Source: Bacillota bacterium (GTDB taxonomy: Bacteria; Bacillota; Clostridia; Oscillospirales; Ruminococcaceae). Taken from it: a stretch of 5,464 bases of DNA. Both the position numbers and the translations under genes were made by a program. Below, in pieces: positions 1 to 5,464 of the stretch; positions within the stretch are counted from its first letter, which is position 1; every line of letters starts with the position of its first letter. The notes below the pieces were generated by a model. The model was not told where the DNA came from. It ran no database searches and saw nothing but the letters and a program-made list of their open reading frames with translations. The stretch covers positions 1 through 5,464 of the forward strand of contig JAEZQD010000142.1 in the NCBI GenBank assembly GCA_023413185.1. The letters are read 5' to 3'.

Positions 1-1856
1 CGCATGAGGTCGTCCTCAAGCGAGATGAAGAACTGGCTTTCGCCGGGGTCGCCCTGACGACCGGCGCGACCGCGCAGCTGGTTGTCGATGCGGCGGGACT
101 CATGGCGTTCGGTTCCCAGTATAAACAGACCGCCGGCTTCGCGAACCCGGTCCGCCTCGCCTTTAGTCTCCTGCTTATGTTTCTCGGTAAGGGCACGAAA
201 CGTCGAACGCGCTAAGAGAATCTGCTCGTCCTCGGTGCTAAACTGACTGACGGCGTTTGCAATCATGTCCTCGTCGCTGCCCTGCTTACGCATCTCGGCC
301 TTTGCCATAAACTCGGGGTTGCCGCCCAGCATGATGTCGGTTCCGCGTCCCGCCATGTTGGTGGCGATGGTGACGGCACCGAACTTACCCGCCTGCGCTA
401 CAATCTCGGCTTCCTTGTCATGGTACTTTGCGTTAAGCACCTCGTGCTTGATGCCGCGCCGCTTGAGCATGGCACTAAGCAGCTCGGAGCGTTCAATCGA
501 GATGGTGCCCACAAGGATGGGCTGCCCCTTTTTATTGCACTCGGCAATCTTGTCTATAATCGCCTCAAACTTTGCGTTGGCGGTCTTGTAGATGACGTCG
601 GGGTGGTCGGTGCGGATCATGGGGCGGTTGGTGGGCATCTCAATGGAATCGAGATTATAGATCTCGCGGAACTCCGCCTCTTCGGTCAGGGCCGTACCCG
701 TCATACCAGAAAGCTTATTATATAGTCTAAAGTAGTTTTGAAATGTAATGGTGGCATAGGTCTTGCTCTCGCGCGCCACCGCCACGTGCTCCTTTGCCTC
801 TATCGCCTGGTGCAGACCCTCGTTGTAGCGCCGCCCGAGCATCAGACGGCCGGTGAACTCGTCTACGATAATGACCTCGCCGTCCTTGACCACATAGTCG
901 ATGTCGCGCGTCATAATGCCGTGGGCGCGCACCGCCTGATTCAAATGGTGCAGCAGGGTGCTGTTTTCCGAGTCCATCAGGTTTTCCACGTTAAAGTGAC
1001 GCTCCGCTTTCTCCACACCCGAAGGGGTAAGGGTGGCGGTTCGCGCCTTTTCGTCTACGATGTAGTCGCCGCCCAGACTGTCGTTGTCCTCTTTGTCGTT
1101 GAGCTCTGCAAACTTAACCATCTGCAATGTTCGTACAAAGCGGTCGGCACGCTCATACAGGTCGGTGCTTTTATCGCCGGGACCTGAGATGATAAGCGGT
1201 GTTCTCGCCTCGTCGATTAAGATCGAGTCCACCTCATCCACAATGGCGTAATGGTGACTGCGCTGTACGCGCTTTTCCTTGTATATCACCATGTTGTCAC
1301 GCAGGTAATCAAAGCCGAACTCGTTGTTGGTTCCGTATGTGATGTCGCTAGCATAGGCGGTGCGGCGTTCCTCCTCGGTCAATCCGTGCACGATAAGCCC
1401 CACCGAAAGCCCTAGAAAATGGTACACCTTGCCGATAAGCTCCGCGGCGTAACGCGCAAGGTAATCGTTTACCGTTACGATGTGAACACCCTTGCCCTCA
1501 AGCGCATTCAGATAAGCGGGCAGCGAGGCAACAAGCGTTTTGCCTTCACCCGTTTTCATCTCGGCAATGCGTCCCTGATGCAGGATGATTCCGCCGAGTA
1601 TCTGCACGGGGAAGGCGCGAAGTCCAAGCACCCGGTCGTCCGCCTCGCGGCAGACGGCAAACGCATCCGGCAGCAGGTCGTCGAGCGACTCGCCGTGTGC
1701 AAGACGCTCGCGCAACAACGCGGTCTGCGCCTTCAGCTCGGAATCGGACATCGCGCGGTAGTGCTCCTCAAGGGCGAGAACCGCCTCTTTTTGGTGCTCC
1801 ACACGCTTAATCTCTCGTGCACTGTAGCTGCCGAAAATCTTAGAAAGTAAACCCAT
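1..1856 (-). CDS. secA: Preprotein translocase ATPase SecA (C-terminus beyond window)
   Basis: SecA is the cytoplasmic and membrane-peripheral motor that uses ATP to push unfolded preproteins through SecYEG. Reading from position 1856 gives 618 complete codons without a stop. The N-terminus MGLLSKIFGSYS is typical of the family. Visible motifs are Walker A (MKTGEGKT, residues 100-107), VTVNDYLA soon after, Walker B DEVD (207-210) followed by SILIDEARTPLIISGP, and the preprotein cross-linking domain up to about residue 370, including VDEFTGR near 331-337. Then come ITFQNYFRLY and GMTGTA (about 370-389), and the second nucleotide-binding fold with ATNMAGRGTDIMLGG (about 498-512) and LRGRAGRQGDPG (594-605). 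The helical scaffold, wing and C-terminal linker lie past the edge, since full SecA is usually 800-950 residues. The start is fixed by family alignment and a GGAG 9 nt upstream. Motif VI has Ala where Ser is common (RGRAGRQGD), which is a minor variation. It is divergent from the cyclase gene. Confidence 0.98.
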   Translation of the reverse strand, partial: MGLLSKIFGSYSAREIKRVEHQKEAVLALEEHYRAMSDSELKAQTALLRERLAHGESLDDLLPDAFAVCREADDRVLGLRAFPVQILGGIILHQGRIAEMKTGEGKTLVASLPAYLNALEGKGVHIVTVNDYLARYAAELIGKVYHFLGLSVGLIVHGLTEEERRTAYASDITYGTNNEFGFDYLRDNMVIYKEKRVQRSHHYAIVDEVDSILIDEARTPLIISGPGDKSTDLYERADRFVRTLQMVKFAELNDKEDNDSLGGDYIVDEKARTATLTPSGVEKAERHFNVENLMDSENSTLLHHLNQAVRAHGIMTRDIDYVVKDGEVIIVDEFTGRLMLGRRYNEGLHQAIEAKEHVAVARESKTYATITFQNYFRLYNKLSGMTGTALTEEAEFREIYNLDSIEMPTNRPMIRTDHPDVIYKTANAKFEAIIDKIAECNKKGQPILVGTISIERSELLSAMLKRRGIKHEVLNAKYHDKEAEIVAQAGKFGAVTIATNMAGRGTDIMLGGNPEFMAKAEMRKQGSDEDMIANAVSQFSTEDEQILLARSTFRALTEKHKQETKGEADRVREAGGLFILGTERHESRRIDNQLRGRAGRQGDPGESQFFISLEDDLM

Positions 1857-1865
1857 ATCGATAAG

Positions 1866-1869
1866 CTCC
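1866..1869 (-). promoter_or_regulatory. Ribosome binding site of secA
   Basis: GGAG on the minus strand lies 9 nt before the ATG at 1856 and supports that start. A small GC-rich hairpin (1875-1889) sits directly upstream of it and might affect ribosome access. Confidence 0.75.
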
Positions 1870-1874
1870 GTTCC

Positions 1875-1889
1875 GCCGCTGCATGCGGC
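1875..1889 (-). promoter_or_regulatory. Small GC-rich hairpin just upstream of the secA ribosome binding site
   Basis: The arms GCCGC (1885-1889 and 1875-1879, minus strand) are perfectly complementary around a 5-nt loop. The stem ends 5 nt before the GGAG. The structure is seen directly, but its role is unknown. It could stand as a stable element at the end of the leader or be coincidental. Confidence 0.35.
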
Positions 1890-1917
1890 AATTGTACGCA
1901 ACACAACAAGACAATAA

Positions 1918-1974
1918 AAAGTGGCGTTTATGAAATAAGGGGCATTCCCCAAGGTAAAGGGGAAGTGCCACTTT
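1918..1974 (-). promoter_or_regulatory. Structured secA leader with two mutually exclusive folds
   Basis: This stretch lies in the predicted secA 5' leader. Fold A pairs the arm at 1959-1969 with 1941-1950: six consecutive pairs (TTCCCC with GGGGAA), one bulged base at 1965, then GGCA with TGCC. It extends outward by three pairs past a G/A mismatch. Fold B uses the same bases differently. It has a small GGGG/CCCC hairpin (1947-1950 with 1939-1942) inside a perfect 8-bp stem, AAAGTGGC (1967-1974) with its complement at 1918-1925. Read on the minus strand, the outer 3' arm runs into CTTTTTATT, a short T-rich tail, so fold B resembles a weak terminator and fold A an alternative to it. I do not recognise a known riboswitch here. 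Regulation is inferred, while the pairings are seen in the sequence. Confidence 0.5.
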
Positions 1975-2018
1975 GGAATCATTGCCTTTTGAAATACAAA
2001 ACATGTCAACCAACGTTA

Positions 2019-2047
2019 ATTGTACTATCCCCCCTAACCTTTGTCAA
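2019..2047 (-). promoter_or_regulatory. Near-consensus housekeeping promoter for secA
   Basis: On the minus strand, a perfect -35 box TTGACA (2042-2047) is followed after exactly 17 bp by TACAAT (2019-2024), a five-of-six match to the -10 consensus. Transcription would begin near 2011-2012, giving a leader of about 155 nt before the secA ATG. This is the strongest promoter-like sequence in the window and it points at secA. A second TTGACA at 2004-2009 has no good -10 partner. Confidence 0.75.
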
Positions 2048-2113
2048 ACGAATAATGCGGTTAATTGTAAATGACATTTTAATGTTTTGTAACTTTTAAT
2101 AGGCAGAGCAATA

Positions 2114-2135
2114 AGTCGATTAATAGTCGATTAAT
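2114..2135. repeat. Tandem direct repeat of an 11-bp unit
   Basis: The unit AGTCGATTAAT occurs twice back to back (2114-2124 and 2125-2135) and is followed by AGT, the start of a third copy. The core TTAATAG occurs three times, at 2096-2102, 2120-2126 and 2131-2137. An 11-bp period places copies on nearly the same face of the helix, as is common for regulator binding sites. It could equally be a chance slippage duplication. It lies about 65 bp upstream of the secA -35 box and 55 bp upstream of the candidate cyclase promoter. Confidence 0.6.
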
Positions 2136-2189
2136 AGTGGTTCATTCAAGATTAGCAAGTAATATGTTGCAGGTATTACGCGCAAATAC

Positions 2190-2218
2190 TTGAAAATAAA
2201 TCCAAATAATGCTACGAT
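2190..2218 (+). promoter_or_regulatory. Candidate promoter for the diguanylate cyclase gene
   Basis: TTGAAA (2190-2195, five of six -35 matches) is followed after 17 bp by TACGAT (2213-2218, four of six -10 matches). It would start transcription near 2225, about 44 nt before the ATG. It is weaker than the secA promoter, and the region is A+T-rich, so a chance match is possible. Confidence 0.4.
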
Positions 2219-2243
2219 TAAAATATTGTTTCAGATGATGCTT

Positions 2244-2256
2244 AAACCTTCGGTTT
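2244..2256 (+). promoter_or_regulatory. Small hairpin ahead of the cyclase gene
   Basis: AAACC (2244-2248) pairs with GGTTT (2252-2256) around a 3-nt loop, followed by one more T. It lies 12 nt upstream of the chosen ATG in a stretch with no Shine-Dalgarno match. It is too short to be a convincing terminator, and a role in limiting translation is speculative. Confidence 0.25.
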
Positions 2257-2268
2257 TGTATTAAACGG

Positions 2269-3375
2269 ATGGAAAGTGCGGTGGGCTGTTTGGACGGGCG
2301 AGAGGTTAAAAAAATAAAAGGAGTGTCTTCCTGCAAGCTGTCCATCGAAGGGCTGTATGGACGGATTATATTGCTGAGCGCTGTGGTTCACGGCATATAT
2401 CTGGTTGCTTTTATGCATTCGCGCTTAACTGCCCTTTGCTTTTTTGAATGCGTATGTATTGCTGCTTTACTGTTGCTCTTGTTTGCGGTGCGGCAAAGGG
2501 TGTTTGCTGTGCTGATTTTTGTGCTGCACCTTGTGGCTTTTTTAACGTTTGCTGTCGGGACACTTTCCTTTGGGTGGATGGTTGGTTTTGAGTTCGGGTT
2601 GATTTGTATGCTGCTTTTAGAACGGCACTTTATATATCGAAGCAAGGCTACCCCCAATGTGGTGCGTGCGGCTGAGGTTATGCTGCTTCTCGTTGCCGGT
2701 CTGCTTACCTTAGACTACCGCGCACCGTTTGCGGACAGCTTGGAGCCGTGGGTGCGAAACCTGCTGTTTGTCACCAACTTTTCCGTGCTTGTTGTGGGCG
2801 TTGGGGCTAACGCGGTGGTTGGCGAGGAAAACGGCGGCGTTGCGGTTATGGTTTTGCAGGAAAAAGCAAGCTACCTTCAGCACCTGGCCGATACCGACGC
2901 ACTTACCAATCTGCCCAATCGCCGCAGTATGCTGCAGCTGCTTGAAACAGCTCTATGGCAAAGCCAGCAGACGGGCGAGCCGATGTGCGTGGTTATGTGT
3001 GACATCGACGATTTTAAGTACATCAACGACACCTACGGTCACGCAAGCGGCGATTTTGCGCTGAAAATGATTGCCGAGACCATTACCGAATACCTCGGTG
3101 ATGACGATATCGTGTGCCGCTGGGGCGGAGAAGAGTTTTTAGTGCTGCTTGAAAACACAAGCCTTGCACAGGCAAAGGATATTGTAAACGGTCTGCGCCG
3201 CGCCGTAGAAACCACGCCGTTTGTGTACTGCGGACGCATCCTTGCCATCACCATGACGATGGGGATTACCCAGAGCTGGGAGGGTGCCACGGTAACGGAG
3301 ATTGTAGAACAGGCGGACATGCTGATGTATGCCGGTAAGCGCCGCGGAAAAAACTGCGTGGTGCCCAGTCGGTAA
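2269..3375 (+). CDS. Membrane-bound diguanylate cyclase (GGDEF domain)
   Basis: This predicted enzyme makes cyclic di-GMP from two GTP at the inner face of the membrane. The 368 residues have two parts. Residues about 31-184 contain six hydrophobic stretches (near 31-49, 52-73, 78-98, 100-117, 135-148 and 164-184), a membrane sensor of no family I recognise. A short helical linker (about 186-208) leads to a GGDEF domain (about 205-368) with DALTNLPNRR (210-219), the metal- and GTP-binding stretch DIDDFKYINDTYGHASGD (245-262) and the catalytic loop GGEEF (286-290). These residues look intact, so activity is likely. The RxxD inhibitory site usually found five residues before GGEEF is not intact: the Arg position is Gly277, although Asp280 remains. 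No EAL or HD-GYP domain is present. The ATG lacks a clear ribosome binding site. AAAAGGAG occurs inside the frame at 2316-2323 without a well-spaced start codon, so the true start is uncertain by some 20 residues. Confidence 0.93.
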   Translation: MESAVGCLDGREVKKIKGVSSCKLSIEGLYGRIILLSAVVHGIYLVAFMHSRLTALCFFECVCIAALLLLLFAVRQRVFAVLIFVLHLVAFLTFAVGTLSFGWMVGFEFGLICMLLLERHFIYRSKATPNVVRAAEVMLLLVAGLLTLDYRAPFADSLEPWVRNLLFVTNFSVLVVGVGANAVVGEENGGVAVMVLQEKASYLQHLADTDALTNLPNRRSMLQLLETALWQSQQTGEPMCVVMCDIDDFKYINDTYGHASGDFALKMIAETITEYLGDDDIVCRWGGEEFLVLLENTSLAQAKDIVNGLRRAVETTPFVYCGRILAITMTMGITQSWEGATVTEIVEQADMLMYAGKRRGKNCVVPSR

Positions 3376-3457
3376 CAATCATATCGGCATGTAAAACCGC
3401 ATCAATAAAAGCGTTGGGAGACAACACAACGTACCTTAATAAGGAAAGAGAACAGAT

Positions 3458-3898
3458 ATGAAACAGGAGCTGATTGATTTTTTAATGCGCGCCAAACGCG
3501 TTACCTATGCGGGTAGCGGGGCGAAATCCGCATCGTCGCGTCCCGCCTCTCACGACCTAACGTATTGCGAAGGGAATCTGTGCTACATAGACACGTACCT
3601 TGGCGACCATCGATTTGCGGGGCAGGAGGCCTTGTGGCGGGACGGTGTTCCAATCTGGGCGATGAACTATTCGGGCAGGGTGATAGGGGACGGCTTTTCG
3701 GGGGATTTTTTAAAGGAGTGTCTGCTTCTTGTGCCGCCGGATATGCCGTTTCGCGGACCGGCCGTTCACCGCAGCGCCGCTTACGAGTACCGCTGCGAGG
3801 TAGAGGGCGATACCGACTGGTTTGTTGGTCGGGAGAGCATTGCTAAGGATGATGTAGTTGTATTTGAATGCCTTTTTCATGGAGGGTGTATCCTTTAA
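3458..3898 (+). CDS. DUF5680 domain protein of unknown function
   Basis: The 146 residues match my memory of the DUF5680 family along their whole length. Recognisable stretches are FLMRAKRVTYAGSGAK (8-23), SRPASHDLTY (27-36), YIDTYLGD (43-50), FAGQEALW (53-60), MNYSGRVIGDGFSGDFLKE (69-87), LLVPPDMPFRGP (90-101), EYRCEVEGDTDWFVG (110-124) and the ending FECLFHGG (136-143). No molecular role is established for the family as far as I know. Members are often found C-terminal to a helix-turn-helix domain, but here the domain stands alone with no DNA-binding part. There is no signal peptide or membrane segment, so it is probably cytoplasmic. A purine-rich AAGGAAAGAG (3441-3450) precedes the ATG by 7 nt. 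The gap to the cyclase gene is 82 bp, with no terminator visible. Confidence 0.85.
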   Translation: MKQELIDFLMRAKRVTYAGSGAKSASSRPASHDLTYCEGNLCYIDTYLGDHRFAGQEALWRDGVPIWAMNYSGRVIGDGFSGDFLKECLLLVPPDMPFRGPAVHRSAAYEYRCEVEGDTDWFVGRESIAKDDVVVFECLFHGGCIL

Positions 3899-3960
3899 GC
3901 AGCAGCACTAGAATCGTTTGCCGCTTAAGCCGAAGTAATCCGTAATAGCCGTTTTGTAAA

Positions 3961-3970
3961 AAGGAAGGAG
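3961..3970 (+). promoter_or_regulatory. Strong ribosome binding site of the GH1 gene
   Basis: AAGGAAGGAG ends 8 nt before the ATG at 3979, an ideal spacing. It fixes the start of the glycosidase and predicts efficient translation. The 80-bp gap before the ATG shows no clear promoter or terminator. Confidence 0.8.
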
Positions 3971-3978
3971 AAAATAGG

Positions 3979-5286
3979 ATGCCTAAGCCGTTTACACTTC
4001 CGAACGACCTTCTGCTTGGCTGTGCCACCGCCGCTACTCAGATTGAGGGCGGAGACACGAGCCACAACTGGTATGACTGGTGTGAAAGGGGTCACATCAA
4101 GGACGGTACCAGCTGCCTGCATGCAGACGACCATTACCGCCTTTACAAAGAGGACATCGCCTTGATGAAGGAGATGGGGCTTGAGATCTACCGGATGGGG
4201 GTTGAATTCTCGCGCATTATGCCCGAGCCTAACCGGTTTGATCAGGATGCGATAGCGCACTACAAGGACGAGCTGCAGCTGCTGCGCGAGAACGGCATCC
4301 GCGTATTGGTGACGCTGCACCATTTTTCTAACCCCATGTGGCTTGAGAAGATGGGCGCGTTTGCCCACCCGGACTGTGTCGACATCTTTGTGCGGTATGT
4401 GCGGTATGTTGTGGAGCAGCTCGGCGACCTGTGCTGCGAGTATGTCACCATCAACGAGCCGAATGTATATGCGGTAAACGGGTATCTGTTTGGCGAGTGG
4501 CCTCCGGGCGAAAAGAGCCTGACCAAGACGCTCAAGATTATGAAGAACATGGCGCGCGCGCACATCGCCGCATACAAAGCAATCCACGAGGTGCGAACGG
4601 CATGCGGGTTTGCGGGTGATACAAAGGTTGGGTTTGCGAATAATCTGCGCGTATTTGTGCCAAAACGAAGCGCAAGCCCTCTAGACCGGTTTGCTGCAAA
4701 GCTGTTTGACCGCGCGTATCAGGCGGCTAATACCGACGCAATGGTGTGGGGAAAGTTCTCGTTCCCGCTCGGGCTGTTTGGGCGTAAAAAGGGTATGTAC
4801 TGCGACTATTTCGGCATCAACTACTATACCCGTAGCGCGACGCAGGGCTTTCGTGACACCACCCTTGCCGATGCTCCGGTCAACGACCTTGGGTGGGAGC
4901 TGTACCCCGAGGGGCTGGGTATTCTGTGCAGCCGCTTTTATGCGCGTTACGGGCTGCCTGTTTGGGTGACCGAAAACGGCACCTGCGACGGCAAGGACCG
5001 CTTTCGCACCCGCTATATCTACGACCATCTAAAGGTGCTCAGCGAGACCGATGCGCCGGTAGAACGGTATTATCACTGGACACTCATGGATAACTTTGAA
5101 TGGGTAGAGGGACTAAGCGCGCGGTTTGGTCTTGTACAGGTGGATTATGATACGCAAAAGCGCACCATCCGCCAGAGCGGGCGATTCTATACCGCGGTCA
5201 TACGCAACAAGGCGGTTACCGAAAAGATGTGCGGCGAGTTTCTGCCCGAGGCGGTGTCTGTGACCGATAATACCGCTGCGGATTAA
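3979..5286 (+). CDS. Glycoside hydrolase family 1 beta-glycosidase (beta-glucosidase-like)
   Basis: This is a retaining hydrolase of beta-linked glucosides or galactosides, with a single TIM-barrel domain and no signal peptide, hence cytoplasmic. In 435 residues it has the N-terminal substrate-binding stretch LLGCATAATQIEGG (12-25, Gln21), SRIMPE (78-83), LHHFSNPMW (113-121), the acid/base motif TINEPN (157-162, Glu160), NYYT (281-284), the nucleophile motif TENGTCD (331-337, Glu332) and HWTLMDNFEW (366-375). Glu374-Trp375 is the pair that contacts a free glucosyl or galactosyl group. Family 1 6-phospho-beta-glucosidases carry a different, phosphate-binding sequence there, so an unphosphorylated substrate is more likely. 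This agrees with the absence of a PTS gene nearby, though the window is short. It is slightly shorter than the usual 440-480 residues, with all catalytic parts present. The exact substrate cannot be read from sequence. The last 20 or so residues are unlike the core and may be disordered. Confidence 0.93.
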   Translation: MPKPFTLPNDLLLGCATAATQIEGGDTSHNWYDWCERGHIKDGTSCLHADDHYRLYKEDIALMKEMGLEIYRMGVEFSRIMPEPNRFDQDAIAHYKDELQLLRENGIRVLVTLHHFSNPMWLEKMGAFAHPDCVDIFVRYVRYVVEQLGDLCCEYVTINEPNVYAVNGYLFGEWPPGEKSLTKTLKIMKNMARAHIAAYKAIHEVRTACGFAGDTKVGFANNLRVFVPKRSASPLDRFAAKLFDRAYQAANTDAMVWGKFSFPLGLFGRKKGMYCDYFGINYYTRSATQGFRDTTLADAPVNDLGWELYPEGLGILCSRFYARYGLPVWVTENGTCDGKDRFRTRYIYDHLKVLSETDAPVERYYHWTLMDNFEWVEGLSARFGLVQVDYDTQKRTIRQSGRFYTAVIRNKAVTEKMCGEFLPEAVSVTDNTAAD

Positions 5287-5317
5287 AACGCTAGTAAAAC
5301 GATTTAAAGGTAAGCAT

Positions 5318-5322
5318 GGAGG
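5318..5322 (+). promoter_or_regulatory. Ribosome binding site deciding the patatin gene start
   Basis: GGAGG ends 8 nt before the ATG at 5331. An in-frame ATG at 5316 overlaps this site and is preceded only by a weaker AAAGG (5306-5310), so 5331 is preferred. Confidence 0.7.
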
Positions 5323-5330
5323 ATGATTTG

Positions 5331-5464
5331 ATGGCAAAGGCCGGTCTTGTTTTGGAGGGCGGCGGCATGCGCGGCGTGTATACGGCGGGGGTGCTCGACT
5401 ATTTTGATGAGAAGGGTCTGTTTTTTCGGTTTATTGTAGGAACCTCGGCAGGGGCGTGCAACGC
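5331..5464 (+). CDS. Patatin-like phospholipase, YjjU type (N-terminal part only)
   Basis: Only the first 44 codons are in the window. They begin MAKAGLVLEGGGMRGVYTAG, with the oxyanion-hole motif GGGMRG (residues 10-15), and continue to GTSAG (37-41), the GxSxG nucleophile elbow with Ser39. These two motifs at this spacing define patatin-like serine acyl hydrolases, which cleave ester bonds of membrane lipids using a Ser-Asp dyad. The catalytic Asp (DGG/DGA motif) would lie past the right edge. The phrase LVLEGGGMRG followed by TAGVLD is typical of the YjjU-like branch found in many bacteria. No signal peptide is present. It lies 44 bp after the glycosidase stop codon with no terminator, so the two may share a transcript, but I see no functional link. 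Confidence 0.9.
   Translation, partial: MAKAGLVLEGGGMRGVYTAGVLDYFDEKGLFFRFIVGTSAGACN

Larger units (their letters stand above)
1857..2268. other. Divergent intergenic control region (about 410 bp)
   Basis: This A+T-rich stretch separates secA (minus) from the cyclase gene (plus). It holds the secA promoter and structured leader (1857-2047), a short inverted repeat ACATT-TT-AATGT (2074-2085), an 11-bp tandem repeat (2114-2135), a candidate plus-strand promoter (2190-2218) and a small hairpin just before the cyclase gene (2244-2256). I find no tRNA, no recognisable riboswitch (in particular no c-di-GMP riboswitch ahead of the cyclase gene) and no well-supported protein gene. Confidence 0.7.

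Noticed and set aside
738..1187. Plus-strand open frames opposite secA (also 265-591, 420-725 and 1419-1850).
   Set aside because: The minus strand encodes continuous SecA with all motifs. These antisense frames match nothing I recognise.
1981..2009. Second TTGACA (2004-2009, minus strand) as an alternative secA promoter.
   Set aside because: At 17 bp spacing the -10 position reads GGCAAT, a poor match, while the promoter at 2019-2047 fits far better.
1857..2018. The secA frame stays open upstream of the ATG at 1856, with another ATG at 1982, suggesting a longer SecA.
   Set aside because: MGLLSKIFGS is the usual SecA N-terminus and has a well-spaced GGAG. The upstream ATG has a purine run only 2 nt away, too close to serve as a ribosome binding site.
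2225..2268. Possible c-di-GMP riboswitch ahead of the cyclase gene.
   Set aside because: The predicted leader is only about 44 nt, and the conserved class I or II core sequences are absent.
2142..2345. Minus-strand open frame of 67 codons overlapping the start of the cyclase gene.
   Set aside because: It has no recognisable family and no clear ribosome binding site, and it overlaps the candidate promoter and the coding start of a well-supported gene.
3376..3457. Possible intrinsic terminator between the cyclase and DUF5680 genes.
   Set aside because: I found no GC-rich stem followed by a T-run. The same is true of 3899-3978 and 5287-5330.
3925..4587. Minus-strand open frame of 220 codons opposite the glycosidase gene.
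   Set aside because: The plus strand here encodes clear GH1 motifs. The antisense frame has no recognisable domain and is a product of codon bias.

Overview
The window reads as a piece of a Bacillota chromosome, probably a gut-type Clostridia. This is an inference from three things: the N-terminus and motifs of SecA, the strong AGGAGG-type ribosome binding sites, and the presence of a DUF5680 gene. The coding regions are moderately G+C-rich and the main intergenic region is clearly A+T-rich. I see no mobile element, CRISPR array, tRNA, rRNA or phage gene.

Layout: (1) Positions 1-1856, minus strand, hold the first 618 codons of secA, the preprotein translocase ATPase. The gene runs off the left edge. 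(2) Positions 1857-2268 are a divergent control region. It has a near-consensus minus-strand promoter for secA, a leader of about 155 nt that can fold in two mutually exclusive ways, an 11-bp tandem direct repeat, and a weaker plus-strand promoter. (3) Positions 2269-3375, plus strand, encode a six-helix membrane diguanylate cyclase with an intact GGEEF site but no inhibitory-site arginine. (4) Positions 3458-3898 encode a stand-alone DUF5680 protein. (5) Positions 3979-5286 encode a cytoplasmic family 1 beta-glycosidase with an intact catalytic pair. Its Glu-Trp signature fits an unphosphorylated substrate. (6) Positions 5331-5464 hold the first 44 codons of a patatin-like lipid hydrolase of the YjjU type, cut by the right edge.

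The four plus-strand genes are co-directional, with gaps of 82, 80 and 44 bp and no convincing intrinsic terminator between them, so some read-through is possible. Their functions (second messenger synthesis, unknown, glycoside hydrolysis, lipid hydrolysis) do not form an obvious pathway. Nothing here amounts to a demonstrated new system. The least explained structure is the secA leader, with its competing stems and overlapping open frames.
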